Below are positions 1-7,858 of a DNA stretch of 25,315 bases, one piece after another; position 1 is the stretch's first letter, and every line of letters starts with the position of its first letter. The DNA lies in contig DFRF01000228.1 of assembly GCA_002378125.1 (NCBI GenBank), positions 1 through 25,315 of the forward strand, in the 5' to 3' direction. Made by a program: the position numbers and the translations under genes. The notes beneath the pieces are model-generated. The model was not told the origin of the DNA, ran no database searches, and worked only from the letters and a program-made list of their open reading frames with translations. The stretch is from Rhodospirillaceae bacterium UBA3470. GTDB taxonomy: Bacteria > Pseudomonadota > Alphaproteobacteria > Rhodospirillales > Casp-alpha2.

Positions 1-485
1 TTGGTGTAGTCGCCAGCGCCGAAGGAAAGGCGTTTGACCCGGGTGCCGGCGGAGGCAATGTCGTGGACGTTTGCAACGCCCTTGCCGGTCTCGATGATTG
101 GTATGATGTCGATGCCGCCTGCGGGCAAACGCTTCTCGCGCTCTAATTGACTAACAACCCAGTCAACAGAACGAAGCTGCGAAGATGTTTCCACTTTAGG
201 TAAGACGATACCGTCTACGCCCTTGGCAACTACAACGAGTAGATCGCCAAAACAAAAATCAGTGTCGTAGGCGTTAACGCGAACATACCCAAGGCCAGAC
301 CGTTCGCTTTGCAGAGCATCGACGACAACGGCGCGTGTTGCCACCTTTTCGGCAATGGCTACTGCGTCCTCCAAGTCAAGGATCACCGCGTCGGCCTTCA
401 GGCAGAGGGCCTTCTCCACTCGACGCGGATGGTTTCCAGGTGCGAACAAGAGCGTGCGGAAAGGACCGGTATGGGAGGACGACAT
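1..485 (-). CDS. CitE/HpcH-HpaI-type aldolase/lyase, N-terminal 161 codons (cut by window edge)
   Basis: The minus-strand frame opens at an ATG (483-485) behind a good ribosome binding site (AAGGAG, 6 bases upstream) and stays open to base 1, so the C-terminal part lies outside the window. The product starts with the family hallmark of CitE-like lyases: an LLFAPGN turn near residue 12, then RRVEKAL, then an AVILDLEDAVA strand. Further on come VLPKVE, an IPIIETGKG strand whose Glu is a Mg ligand in this family, and LSFGAGDYT, whose Asp is the usual second metal ligand. These enzymes cleave or form C-C bonds of acyl-CoA thioesters such as malyl-CoA, methylmalyl-CoA or citramalyl-CoA. The exact substrate cannot be told. 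It is the last visible gene of the exporter-peptidase-lyase run and starts 134 bp after the M81 peptidase stop. Confidence 0.85.
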   Translation of the reverse strand, partial: MSSSHTGPFRTLLFAPGNHPRRVEKALCLKADAVILDLEDAVAIAEKVATRAVVVDALQSERSGLGYVRVNAYDTDFCFGDLLVVVAKGVDGIVLPKVETSSQLRSVDWVVSQLEREKRLPAGGIDIIPIIETGKGVANVHDIASAGTRVKRLSFGAGDYT

Positions 486-619
486 GGAATGCTCCTTGCA
501 ACAACTAGACGCCGAGGTTGTTCAGTTTCTCGGGCAATTATTCAATCTCCCAGTTGGAAATCTCATCGCGATGAAGAGGAAGATCATAAGGTGGAACATA
601 CACCCGGGCCTGCGCCTTG

Positions 620-2143
620 TCATCCAGTCGGGACTTGCCAATCCATGTCCTTTTCAAGCGGGTATATGGGCCGCTGGTAGCCATCAAAGGTGAAGTTAGA
701 GAAGACGTTGGAAGTTAGCCCCGGCGCATCCACCTCAATCACTTGCTCTGGTGGGAACCATGGCAGGAAGCCAGCTCGGAAGTGGCCGCGGGATTTCACC
801 AAGACACTTCGCGCGTCCTCAATCTTCAAGCCAAACATCCGGAAGAATTCCGCGTCGCCGCATTGCTTCCGCCGAGATACGACGATTAGGTCGACGCCCC
901 CCACCTTCAAATGCGCTGATGGGCCCAAGTCAACCGTTCGGCCGGCGTAAATACCTAACGTACCGACGCAAACACCATCGTGAAGCCCGGCGACTTCGGC
1001 GTCGAACTCGAAGCGCTCGGAAAATTCGTTCTCCGACGTTCGATTGAGGACCGCCGAGAAATGGTTTCCCACGCCCAACTCGTGGGCTTCCGCTGCCAGG
1101 GCCTTGTCATAGAAAATGCCGGCGTAGCAACCCTGTACATTCGCCGCAACAAGGGCGCGGAGCAGATGTGGCGTATTGCCGCGTCCGCCACCGCCCGGGT
1201 TGTCGGCGCAATCGGCCATGATCACAGGGGGATAGCCGGTCTCCTCGCCGCAGGCCTTTGCTTGGGCGACGGCATCGGGAATGGACGTTAGGGAAATGGT
1301 GAAACGTTCTCGGCTGTCCCAGGCCCGCCGCGCAATTTTCTGGGCGAGAACCTCGGCGGCAGCACGGTTGTTTCGTCCGGTGACGATCACCGCGAGGCCA
1401 TTCTCAGGAGTGTTGCCGTAGGCGAAGCCGGCCAACAAGGAGACGTTGGCAATGGCGTCGTTCTTACTTTCCTGGCCGTAGTTGATCAGGTCCGCGTATG
1501 GCCCACGAGCCGACAGCAGGGTTACCGGCGGTGAGACCATGGGAACACGGATGAACACGGCCTCTGGTTTCATACCATCGAACATTTCCATCATTAGGTT
1601 AGCCGCTTCGGCAGCGCGCTCCCTTTGGTCCACGTGCGGGTTGGTGATATAGGAGACCAGGATATCAGCCTTCGCCACCATACGATTGGAGATATTCGCA
1701 TGCAGATCGAGGGTTGCGATCAATGGTGTGTCGAGGCCGACCACGTCGCGGACCATTTCCAAGAGTGCGCCGTCGGGGTCGGTGGATTCTGTCGAAGTCA
1801 TAGCGCCGTGGGCGGAGAAAAAGACGCCGTCCAAAGGGAGTGCCTTTTCCAGGCGGGACCTCATCTCGGCCATGGTGCGTTCGAAAAAGGCATGGTCTAC
1901 AGGGCCGCCGGGTTCAGAGCCGGTAATAAGTATGGGCACCGGTTGCCAGTCGGCGCCTCGGTCGTTCATTTCGGCGACGAAACCGGAAAGCTCGGCGGCC
2001 GTGCGGGGGTTTGCCTGTGCCAGGTCGTTGGTGATTTCTTCGCCGGCGTAATAGCCAGCGGAACGGAAATCAACTTCCGTCGACACAGGAGCGAAGGCGT
2101 TGGCTTCTAGGTGCATGCCCATGAGGGCAATTCGTTTTTTCAT
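620..2143 (-). CDS. M81 family metallopeptidase (MlrC / microcystinase C-like)
   Basis: A 507-residue protein, essentially the length of MlrC-family proteins. The N-terminal domain carries the family's zinc-site motifs: an AHGAM loop (around residue 111), LDLHAN with Asp146 and His148, and NPHVDQRER with His170. The C-terminal MlrC_C domain contains ADNPGGGGRGNT (about 313-324). It ends in a family-like RPIYPLEKDMDW tail. M81 enzymes are cytoplasmic zinc hydrolases; the characterised MlrC degrades linearised microcystin peptides, but most relatives sit in transporter operons and have unknown substrates. The ATG start has an AAAGGACGA ribosome binding site and lies 15 bp after the stop of the fused ABC exporter, so the two are probably co-transcribed. 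A coding-looking stretch in another frame continues past its stop (538-620), which could mean a frameshifted extension. Family assignment is firm; substrate is unknown. Confidence 0.9.
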   Translation of the reverse strand: MKKRIALMGMHLEANAFAPVSTEVDFRSAGYYAGEEITNDLAQANPRTAAELSGFVAEMNDRGADWQPVPILITGSEPGGPVDHAFFERTMAEMRSRLEKALPLDGVFFSAHGAMTSTESTDPDGALLEMVRDVVGLDTPLIATLDLHANISNRMVAKADILVSYITNPHVDQRERAAEAANLMMEMFDGMKPEAVFIRVPMVSPPVTLLSARGPYADLINYGQESKNDAIANVSLLAGFAYGNTPENGLAVIVTGRNNRAAAEVLAQKIARRAWDSRERFTISLTSIPDAVAQAKACGEETGYPPVIMADCADNPGGGGRGNTPHLLRALVAANVQGCYAGIFYDKALAAEAHELGVGNHFSAVLNRTSENEFSERFEFDAEVAGLHDGVCVGTLGIYAGRTVDLGPSAHLKVGGVDLIVVSRRKQCGDAEFFRMFGLKIEDARSVLVKSRGHFRAGFLPWFPPEQVIEVDAPGLTSNVFSNFTFDGYQRPIYPLEKDMDWQVPTG

Positions 2144-2158
2144 GGTGTCGTCCTTTGC

Positions 2159-5100
2159 TTATTCGGCCGCCGTACCTGCCATCTGACGCTGCACCAGATT
2201 GGCATAGAGACCGCCCCTGGCTAAGAGTTCCGCATGTGACCCTTGTTCGGCGATGCGCCCGTCCTCCATGGCGACAATTTTGTCCGCATCGCGAACCGTC
2301 GACAAGCGGTGCGCGATGATCACCGTAGTACGGTCGTGCATGAGCTCTTCCAGAGCTTGGCGAACTTTCTGTTCGCTGATTGCGTCCAGGTGAGAAGTCG
2401 CCTCATCCAGTATTAAGATTGGGGCATCTTTCAGGAAGGCGCGTGCGATGGCTACCCGCTGTCGCTGGCCGCCGGATAGCCGCATGCCGCGTTCGCCCAC
2501 GGGCGTGTCCAGACCGTCCGGCAGACCGGCTACGAAATCGCTCAGCGCCGCGCGTTCTATGGCGTGCTCAAGCGCAAATTCGTCCGCGTCCGGCCGGGCC
2601 AGCAGAATGTTGGACCGGAGCGTTGAGTTAAACAGATAGGTGTCCTGCGCCACTAACGCCATGTGGGCCCGGAGATCATCGAGCCGGTGTTCCTCGAGGT
2701 TGTAGCCCTGGAAAACAATACGTCCCGACTGTGGGTCCCAGAACCGAAGAAGAAGGTGTGCAAGCGTCGTCTTGCCAGCGCCCGATGGTCCTACAAGGGC
2801 CAACGTCTGACCTGGTTCGATCGAGAGATTGACTGCGTCTAGGGCCGGTGTCGTGCGGCCTGGATAGGTAAAAGAAACCTCTTCCAGACGGAAGTCGGCG
2901 GAACCGGCCTGGTCGACGCCGGGTCCGTCGGCAACGGGAATCCTCTCGTGCTCAACTGCGTGCAAGCGTCGGGCTGAACCAAGCGTATCCGCTAGCTGAC
3001 GGCCAATGTGGGCAATTTCTGAAACCGGCAGGAACGCGGCCATGGCCAGGATAGTTAGCAACGGTAGGAGAGCGCTGTCCAAGTGGCCCTGTTGGACCAA
3101 GGATGCCCCCGTGACAACCACTGCTACGCCACCAAGGCCGGTTATGGTTTCCAACATTGAGGTTTGAAAGGTGAGGTCGCGGAAGAAGGGAAGGCGAACA
3201 GTTAGGTAATGGCCAACTTTGTGATCGAATTCCTGTCCCCGAGCATCCGCTTGTTGGAAGGCGACCACTTCGGCCAGGCCTTGGACCGTGTCGACGGCAT
3301 GAGCGTTGAGTTCGCCAAGGGATTCCCGCGTCCGCGAACCCAAGTTGTCGAGCCGTTTTCGAGCCAAGAAGGGACTGATGGCGACCAAGGCTAGAAATGG
3401 AAATAGCGCTAGCGCTAGAGGCCATCCCGTGGCTCCAAGGAAGATTATCACCAGGGCCGGGACCAAAAGCGCGACGAAGGCCGGCGCCACCGTGTGGGCG
3501 AAGAAGTACTCCACCATCTCCACATCTTGGGTGGCCATGCCCACCATGTCACCGGTGCGCCGGGTCAAGAGATAAGCGGGGGCGAGTTTGTCGAGTTTCC
3601 GGAACAGCTCGATCCGCATATCGGACAGCATACGGAAGGCCATATCGTGGGCAATCCAGGATTCGAGCCAATGAAATAGCCCGGCGATGGGCGCCAGCAC
3701 ACAAAGCCAGATGATATGTGGAAGGAAAGGCTGGCCTAACTTGACCGCGGCTACAGCCAGTGCACCCGCGACGCCGACACCGATATAGGCAAAGACCCGA
3801 GTGATGCCAAAGAACAAGGTCAGGCAAAATTTCACCTTCCAGGGATACACATGGGCCAAAAGCTCTTTGAAGGCCTGACCCCAGGTTAAGCCCTCGGCAC
3901 GAATAATAGCATCGGTGGGGCCGTCGTCTGAGGCGGCGAAAAAACCCGCTGTCTCTTCCGGTGCCGCATCGTTCACGCCCCGTTTGGCCCGCAAAAGCAG
4001 AGTTGCGCCGCCGCCCTCAGTGGACTGGGCGGCCATGAGCCTGCGATATGGGCCTTCACGGGCAATTAGTTCTGGGTGGGTGCCCTGGTCGGCAACGCGC
4101 CCTTCGTCTAGAACGAGGATGCGGTCCGCGTCGATCACGCTGGATAGTCGATGCGCAAAGATCAATGTGGTACGCCCCTTCATCAGGCGGTCAAGGGCAT
4201 CCTGGATGATCCATTCGTTTTCCGCGTCAACGGCCGAAAGCGCTTCGTCGAGCACTAGGATCGGCGCGTCGCGTAATAGCGCGCGGGCAATGGCGATCCT
4301 CTGGCGTTGGCCGCCGGACAATTTGATCCCCCGTTCCCCGATGATTGTACCGTAGCCCTCCGGGAGTTTGCTAATGAACTCGTGGGCGTTGGCGTTGCGG
4401 GTCGCGATCTCTAGTTCCTCAGTCGTTGCATCCGGTTTGCCAAACCTAAGGTTCTCTTCCACGGTACCATGAAACAAGTAGGTGTCCTGGCTGACCACTG
4501 CCATGTGCCGGCGGAGCGCCGCAAAGCTTAAATCCCGGATTTCCTGGCCGCCAACCCGAATTTTGCCGGCCGTGGGCTCATAGAGGCGCAACAAGAGTTT
4601 CATGATCGTCGACTTGCCGGAACCCGATGGACCGACGACGCCGACCCGTTCGCCGGCCTCAATATCGAAGGTGATGTCCTGATGCGCCATGTCGGGGCTT
4701 CCCGGATAGCGGAATACTACGTGATCGAACGTAATTGTTGGGTCGAGTTGATCGACCTCTCCACCATCCGTATCCGTCACCATAGGCTCGGCGTCCAGAA
4801 TTTGGTAGATGCTTAGCGCCGCCGACATACCTACCATGCCGCTGTGCAGTAGTGAACGGAGGTCGCGGAGTGGGCGGAAAACCTCTGTGCCCAGCATCAG
4901 TACGATGACCAGAACCTCGAGCGTCATGTTGCCACTGGTCACCCGCCATGCACCGATGCCCAAAGCTGCAGCTGCGCCGACGGTGATCCCCGTGTCGGTG
5001 ATGCCGCGCGCAGCCGCGTTTGTGGCCAAGACCCACATGGTGGAACGGAACAGGTCACGTGCGCGAACAGCCAGTTCATTGATCTTAGGCGTCGATTGGC

Positions 5101-5734
5101 CGAAGGCTTTTAGGGTTGCCAATCCCTGGATGGAATCGAGGAAGTCAGCGGCGAATGCCTTGTAAGATGTGGAGCGAGCGAGCGAGTTGCGTTTGTCGAT
5201 GGCATGGAAGGTCATGGGCGCGACCAGCGTGATCAAGGCTGAAACGGTCAGCACCAGGGCGACCACCCAATCCAGATAGACAGCGAAGAGAAAGATCAGG
5301 AATGGTGTCAGCGCAGCCACGAATAATTGCGGCAGGTAGCGCCCGAAATAGGTCTCTAACTGCTCAACGCCGTCAACCAGGGAAACCAGCACATCGCCTG
5401 TGCGCTGCAGGCCAAAATGAGCCGGGCCTAACTGAATGATCTTGGCATAGATAACGCGGCGGATATGGCGCTGCACCAGAGCTGCGGTTTCGTGGGCGAC
5501 CATAGTGCGCCAGTATTCCAGGCCGCCGCGCGCGACCATCGTCAATGCTACGATAGCTGCCGGTAGGATAATTTCATCAAGGTTCGCGCCGTTGAATACC
5601 TTGCCGATGACCCACCCCAGCAACGCTAGGCGCGCAATGCCTGTGCATGTGGCGAGAAGGCCAATCACCACCGCATAAGCGATGCGGTCGCGCACACCCT
5701 CCGTGAAGGTCCAAAGGCGGAGGTCGAAGTGCAT
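2159..5734 (-). CDS. Tandem-fused ABC exporter (CydD-like half + CydC-like half)
   Basis: A single 1191-residue polypeptide containing two complete TMD-NBD half transporters. Half 1 has membrane segments over about residues 15-290 and an NBD with Walker A GPSGSGKST (368-376), signature LSGGQ (472-476), Walker B ILVLDE and switch His528. Half 2 has membrane segments over about 635-905 and an NBD with GPSGAGKTT (982-990), LSGGQ (1086-1090), ILILDE and His1142. Both ATP sites look catalytically complete. The first TMD (YFGRYLPQLFVAALTPFLI, then LDSIQGLATLKAFG) resembles CydD and the second resembles CydC, the exporter of cysteine/glutathione needed for cytochrome bd. No cyd oxidase genes are visible, so that function is only a family resemblance. 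The ATG has a strong AGGAG site. It leads the run with the M81 peptidase and the lyase, suggesting a linked but unknown substrate. Confidence 0.88.
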   Translation of the reverse strand: MHFDLRLWTFTEGVRDRIAYAVVIGLLATCTGIARLALLGWVIGKVFNGANLDEIILPAAIVALTMVARGGLEYWRTMVAHETAALVQRHIRRVIYAKIIQLGPAHFGLQRTGDVLVSLVDGVEQLETYFGRYLPQLFVAALTPFLIFLFAVYLDWVVALVLTVSALITLVAPMTFHAIDKRNSLARSTSYKAFAADFLDSIQGLATLKAFGQSTPKINELAVRARDLFRSTMWVLATNAAARGITDTGITVGAAAALGIGAWRVTSGNMTLEVLVIVLMLGTEVFRPLRDLRSLLHSGMVGMSAALSIYQILDAEPMVTDTDGGEVDQLDPTITFDHVVFRYPGSPDMAHQDITFDIEAGERVGVVGPSGSGKSTIMKLLLRLYEPTAGKIRVGGQEIRDLSFAALRRHMAVVSQDTYLFHGTVEENLRFGKPDATTEELEIATRNANAHEFISKLPEGYGTIIGERGIKLSGGQRQRIAIARALLRDAPILVLDEALSAVDAENEWIIQDALDRLMKGRTTLIFAHRLSSVIDADRILVLDEGRVADQGTHPELIAREGPYRRLMAAQSTEGGGATLLLRAKRGVNDAAPEETAGFFAASDDGPTDAIIRAEGLTWGQAFKELLAHVYPWKVKFCLTLFFGITRVFAYIGVGVAGALAVAAVKLGQPFLPHIIWLCVLAPIAGLFHWLESWIAHDMAFRMLSDMRIELFRKLDKLAPAYLLTRRTGDMVGMATQDVEMVEYFFAHTVAPAFVALLVPALVIIFLGATGWPLALALFPFLALVAISPFLARKRLDNLGSRTRESLGELNAHAVDTVQGLAEVVAFQQADARGQEFDHKVGHYLTVRLPFFRDLTFQTSMLETITGLGGVAVVVTGASLVQQGHLDSALLPLLTILAMAAFLPVSEIAHIGRQLADTLGSARRLHAVEHERIPVADGPGVDQAGSADFRLEEVSFTYPGRTTPALDAVNLSIEPGQTLALVGPSGAGKTTLAHLLLRFWDPQSGRIVFQGYNLEEHRLDDLRAHMALVAQDTYLFNSTLRSNILLARPDADEFALEHAIERAALSDFVAGLPDGLDTPVGERGMRLSGGQRQRVAIARAFLKDAPILILDEATSHLDAISEQKVRQALEELMHDRTTVIIAHRLSTVRDADKIVAMEDGRIAEQGSHAELLARGGLYANLVQRQMAGTAAE

Positions 5735-5803
5735 ACCATCTCCTATAGCAAATATCAGCGACGGATTGGGTCAAATTTATCGCATAACCCTTATACGCAC
5801 ATG

Positions 5804-5830
5804 AAAAGCCCCGGTCGAGTTGACCGGGGC
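5804..5830 (-). terminator. Rho-independent terminator after the peptide ABC importer operon
   Basis: Read on the minus strand, a perfect 9-bp stem (5808-5816 with 5822-5830, GCCCCGGTC and its complement) with a 5-base loop is followed by TTTT (5807-5804). It starts 26 bases after the stop of the last permease gene and precedes the exporter gene, so it separates the two minus-strand transcription units. Confidence 0.8.
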
Positions 5831-5856
5831 CTCGCTGGAAATCTAGAGCCTTTATG

Positions 5857-6795
5857 TTAGCGCGAGCGCAGTTTCGGGTCCAGAGTATCGCGCACGCCGT
5901 CGCCGAACAGGTTGAAGGCGAACACGGCGAGAGAAATAGCGACGCCTGGCCAGATGGCGACCCAGGGGGCGGATTCAGCGAATTCTTCCGCGCCGCCCTG
6001 CAGCATCAAGCCCCAAGCCGGGGTTGGCTCCTGTACGCCCATGCCCAGATAACTCAAGGACGCTTCCAGCAAGATCGCCTGCCCTAGGAAGGATGTCAGC
6101 ATGATCAGGTACGGCGCCATCACGTTTGGCACCATGTGGCGCATGATGATGCGCGCGTTTGAAAAACCGAGCGCGCGGGCCGCATCTACATATGGAATTT
6201 CGCGGATTGCCAGGGCGTTCGAACGCACTACACGCGCACATTGTGGGATGAACGGTATTGTGATGGCGATGATTACGTTCTGGGTTCCGGGACCCAAGGT
6301 CGCGACGACGGCAAGGGCTAGGATGATCAGCGGGAAGGCCATGACCACGTCGACGACGCGCTGCACGACCAGATCGAACCAGCCGCCGAAGTAGGCGCTG
6401 GCGACGCCCAGGATCAATCCCAGGGTCGACCCGATGATAGCGCAAGTGAAGCCTACAAACAGTGCTGTCCTTGCGCCATAAACGATCCGAGTCAAGAGGT
6501 CACGGCCAAATTGATCGGCGCCCAGAAGGAACGTCAACTCAAGGTCACTGTGTATGGTACCAGGTTCGGCTAGCATATATTCGAGGTCATTGTCCTCCGA
6601 GGGGAAGAACGTCAGCAAGTCGGCAAAGATCGCCATCAAGAGCATTATAATAATGATGACGAAACCCGACGCGGCAAGTGGCTGTTGGCGGGCCATTTCT
6701 ATGGTGCGTATGTACCAGGGTTTTTTCTCAGCCAGTTCTTCGAAATCGGCTTCTACTTCAATTTCAGCGGCGGCAGTTTCTGATGGCGGTGTCAT
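5857..6795 (-). CDS. dppC: Peptide/nickel-type ABC transporter permease, DppC/OppC family
   Basis: A 312-residue inner-membrane permease. A short cytoplasmic N-terminus is followed by a first membrane helix (PLAASGFVIIIIMLLMAIFA), a periplasmic loop ending in LLGADQFGRDLLTRIVYGARTAL, which is a DppC hallmark, and then the BPD_transp_1 core. The EAA loop that contacts the ATPases is seen as DAARALGFSNARIIMRHMVPN. The frame is open upstream to 6873 but that would overlap the preceding permease by 68 bp. The ATG at 6795 has GAGGA upstream and sits 10 bp after the previous stop, so I chose it. It is the last gene of the importer operon and is followed by a terminator. With DppB it forms the translocation channel. 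The symbol is used at family level; the transported substrate is unknown. Confidence 0.9.
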   Translation of the reverse strand: MTPPSETAAAEIEVEADFEELAEKKPWYIRTIEMARQQPLAASGFVIIIIMLLMAIFADLLTFFPSEDNDLEYMLAEPGTIHSDLELTFLLGADQFGRDLLTRIVYGARTALFVGFTCAIIGSTLGLILGVASAYFGGWFDLVVQRVVDVVMAFPLIILALAVVATLGPGTQNVIIAITIPFIPQCARVVRSNALAIREIPYVDAARALGFSNARIIMRHMVPNVMAPYLIMLTSFLGQAILLEASLSYLGMGVQEPTPAWGLMLQGGAEEFAESAPWVAIWPGVAISLAVFAFNLFGDGVRDTLDPKLRSR

Positions 6796-6805
6796 GACCA
6801 AATCC

Positions 6806-7777
6806 TCAGCTATACCGGATACGCGGGTCCAACCATGCGTAGAGCACATCAACGAATAGGTTGGTGAACACAAAGATGACCACTACCAGCATGACTAACT
6901 GCTGGGTCATGTTGAAGTCTTGCGCGCCAACGGATTCGACGAACAGCTTGCCCAAACCATTCAGGTTGAACACCTGCTCGGTCACCACCAATCCGCCCAT
7001 GAGGAAGGCAAATTCAATGGCAATGATGGTAACAACCGGCAGAAGCGAGTTCTTCAGCGCGTGTCGGTTGATGATAATCTTCTCTATAAGGCCCTTGGCA
7101 CGGGCCGTGCGGACATAATCTTCGCGCAGCACTTCAAGAAGTGCCGAACGTGTCATTCGCGTAGCTACGGCGGAATAGCGGTATCCCGTCGCTACCGCCG
7201 GCCAGATTAGCTGGGACAGGTTGCGCATGGGATCTTCCCAGATGGGCACGTAGTCGATGGGTGGCATCCAGGGTTCGCCAAAAAAGTGCTGGGTCGAGAT
7301 CAACAGGCCCAGGATGATCAGGATGCCGAGCCAGAAGGATGGCATGGCAATCCCAGCGATGGAGAATGTCCGAACCACATAGTCGATCCAGGTGTCCTGT
7401 TTAACGGCGGAAATGACGCCCAGCGGGATGGCGATGATGACCGCGACAGCTGTCGCCATGATGGCGACCTGCAGGGACAGCTCGAAACGCAAGCCGATCT
7501 CGTGGACGACGGGGAAACCGGTCCACATCGAGTCGCCCAGGTCAAAGACTACGTAACCCCAAAGGAAGTCAAAAAACTGAACGATGAGTGGTTGGTCCAA
7601 CCCAAGGTTCTTCTGGCAAAGCGCGATCTCCGCTGGATCGGCATAAAGGCCGGTGCCAGCGAGACGAAGCTCGCAGACATCGCCTGGGACCAGGCGCAAT
7701 AGGAAAAAAACAAAAATAGCAGCGCCGATCAGCGTCGGGATCAACATCAACAGGCGCTTAAGAATATACTTAGACAT
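6806..7777 (-). CDS. dppB: Peptide/nickel-type ABC transporter permease, DppB/OppB family
   Basis: A 323-residue permease with the classic DppB N-terminus (YILKRLLMLIPTLIGAAIFVFFLLRLVPGD): one membrane helix followed by the RLVPGD turn. The BPD_transp_1 core follows, with about six helices in all and an EAA loop seen as DYVRTARAKGLIEKIIINRHALKNS. The C-terminus DVLYAWLDPRIRY is also typical. The ribosome binding site is weak (GGGA well upstream of ATG 7777). Just upstream lies a perfect 19-bp hairpin that separates this gene from the highly expressed type of gene that encodes the binding protein, which may lower its expression relative to that gene. It pairs with the DppC-like permease encoded 10 bp downstream. 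Substrate unknown. Confidence 0.9.
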   Translation of the reverse strand: MSKYILKRLLMLIPTLIGAAIFVFFLLRLVPGDVCELRLAGTGLYADPAEIALCQKNLGLDQPLIVQFFDFLWGYVVFDLGDSMWTGFPVVHEIGLRFELSLQVAIMATAVAVIIAIPLGVISAVKQDTWIDYVVRTFSIAGIAMPSFWLGILIILGLLISTQHFFGEPWMPPIDYVPIWEDPMRNLSQLIWPAVATGYRYSAVATRMTRSALLEVLREDYVRTARAKGLIEKIIINRHALKNSLLPVVTIIAIEFAFLMGGLVVTEQVFNLNGLGKLFVESVGAQDFNMTQQLVMLVVVIFVFTNLFVDVLYAWLDPRIRYS

Positions 7778-7803
7778 CGGTGTTTCCCGGTCCCTTTAAA
7801 TTA

Positions 7804-7845
7804 ATGGATCCTCCCACCGTCGAATGCGACGGTGGGAGGATCCAT
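7804..7845 (-). terminator. Perfect 19-bp hairpin between binding-protein gene and permease gene (likely leaky terminator / mRNA stabiliser)
   Basis: Bases 7804-7822 and 7827-7845 are exact reverse complements, separated by a 4-base loop. The structure starts 13 bases after the stop of the binding-protein gene. On the minus strand it is followed by TAATTTAAAG rather than a run of T, so it should terminate poorly. Long hairpins at this place in importer operons are known to protect the 3' end of the binding-protein mRNA and reduce read-through into the permease genes. That role is inferred here. Confidence 0.7.
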
Positions 7846-7858
7846 GCTTAGGCGTCTA

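Noticed and set aside
2159..5734. Reading the exporter as two separate half-transporter genes
   Set aside because: The frame is continuous through the linker (about residues 570-620) with no stop or internal ribosome binding site evident, so it is a single fused polypeptide.
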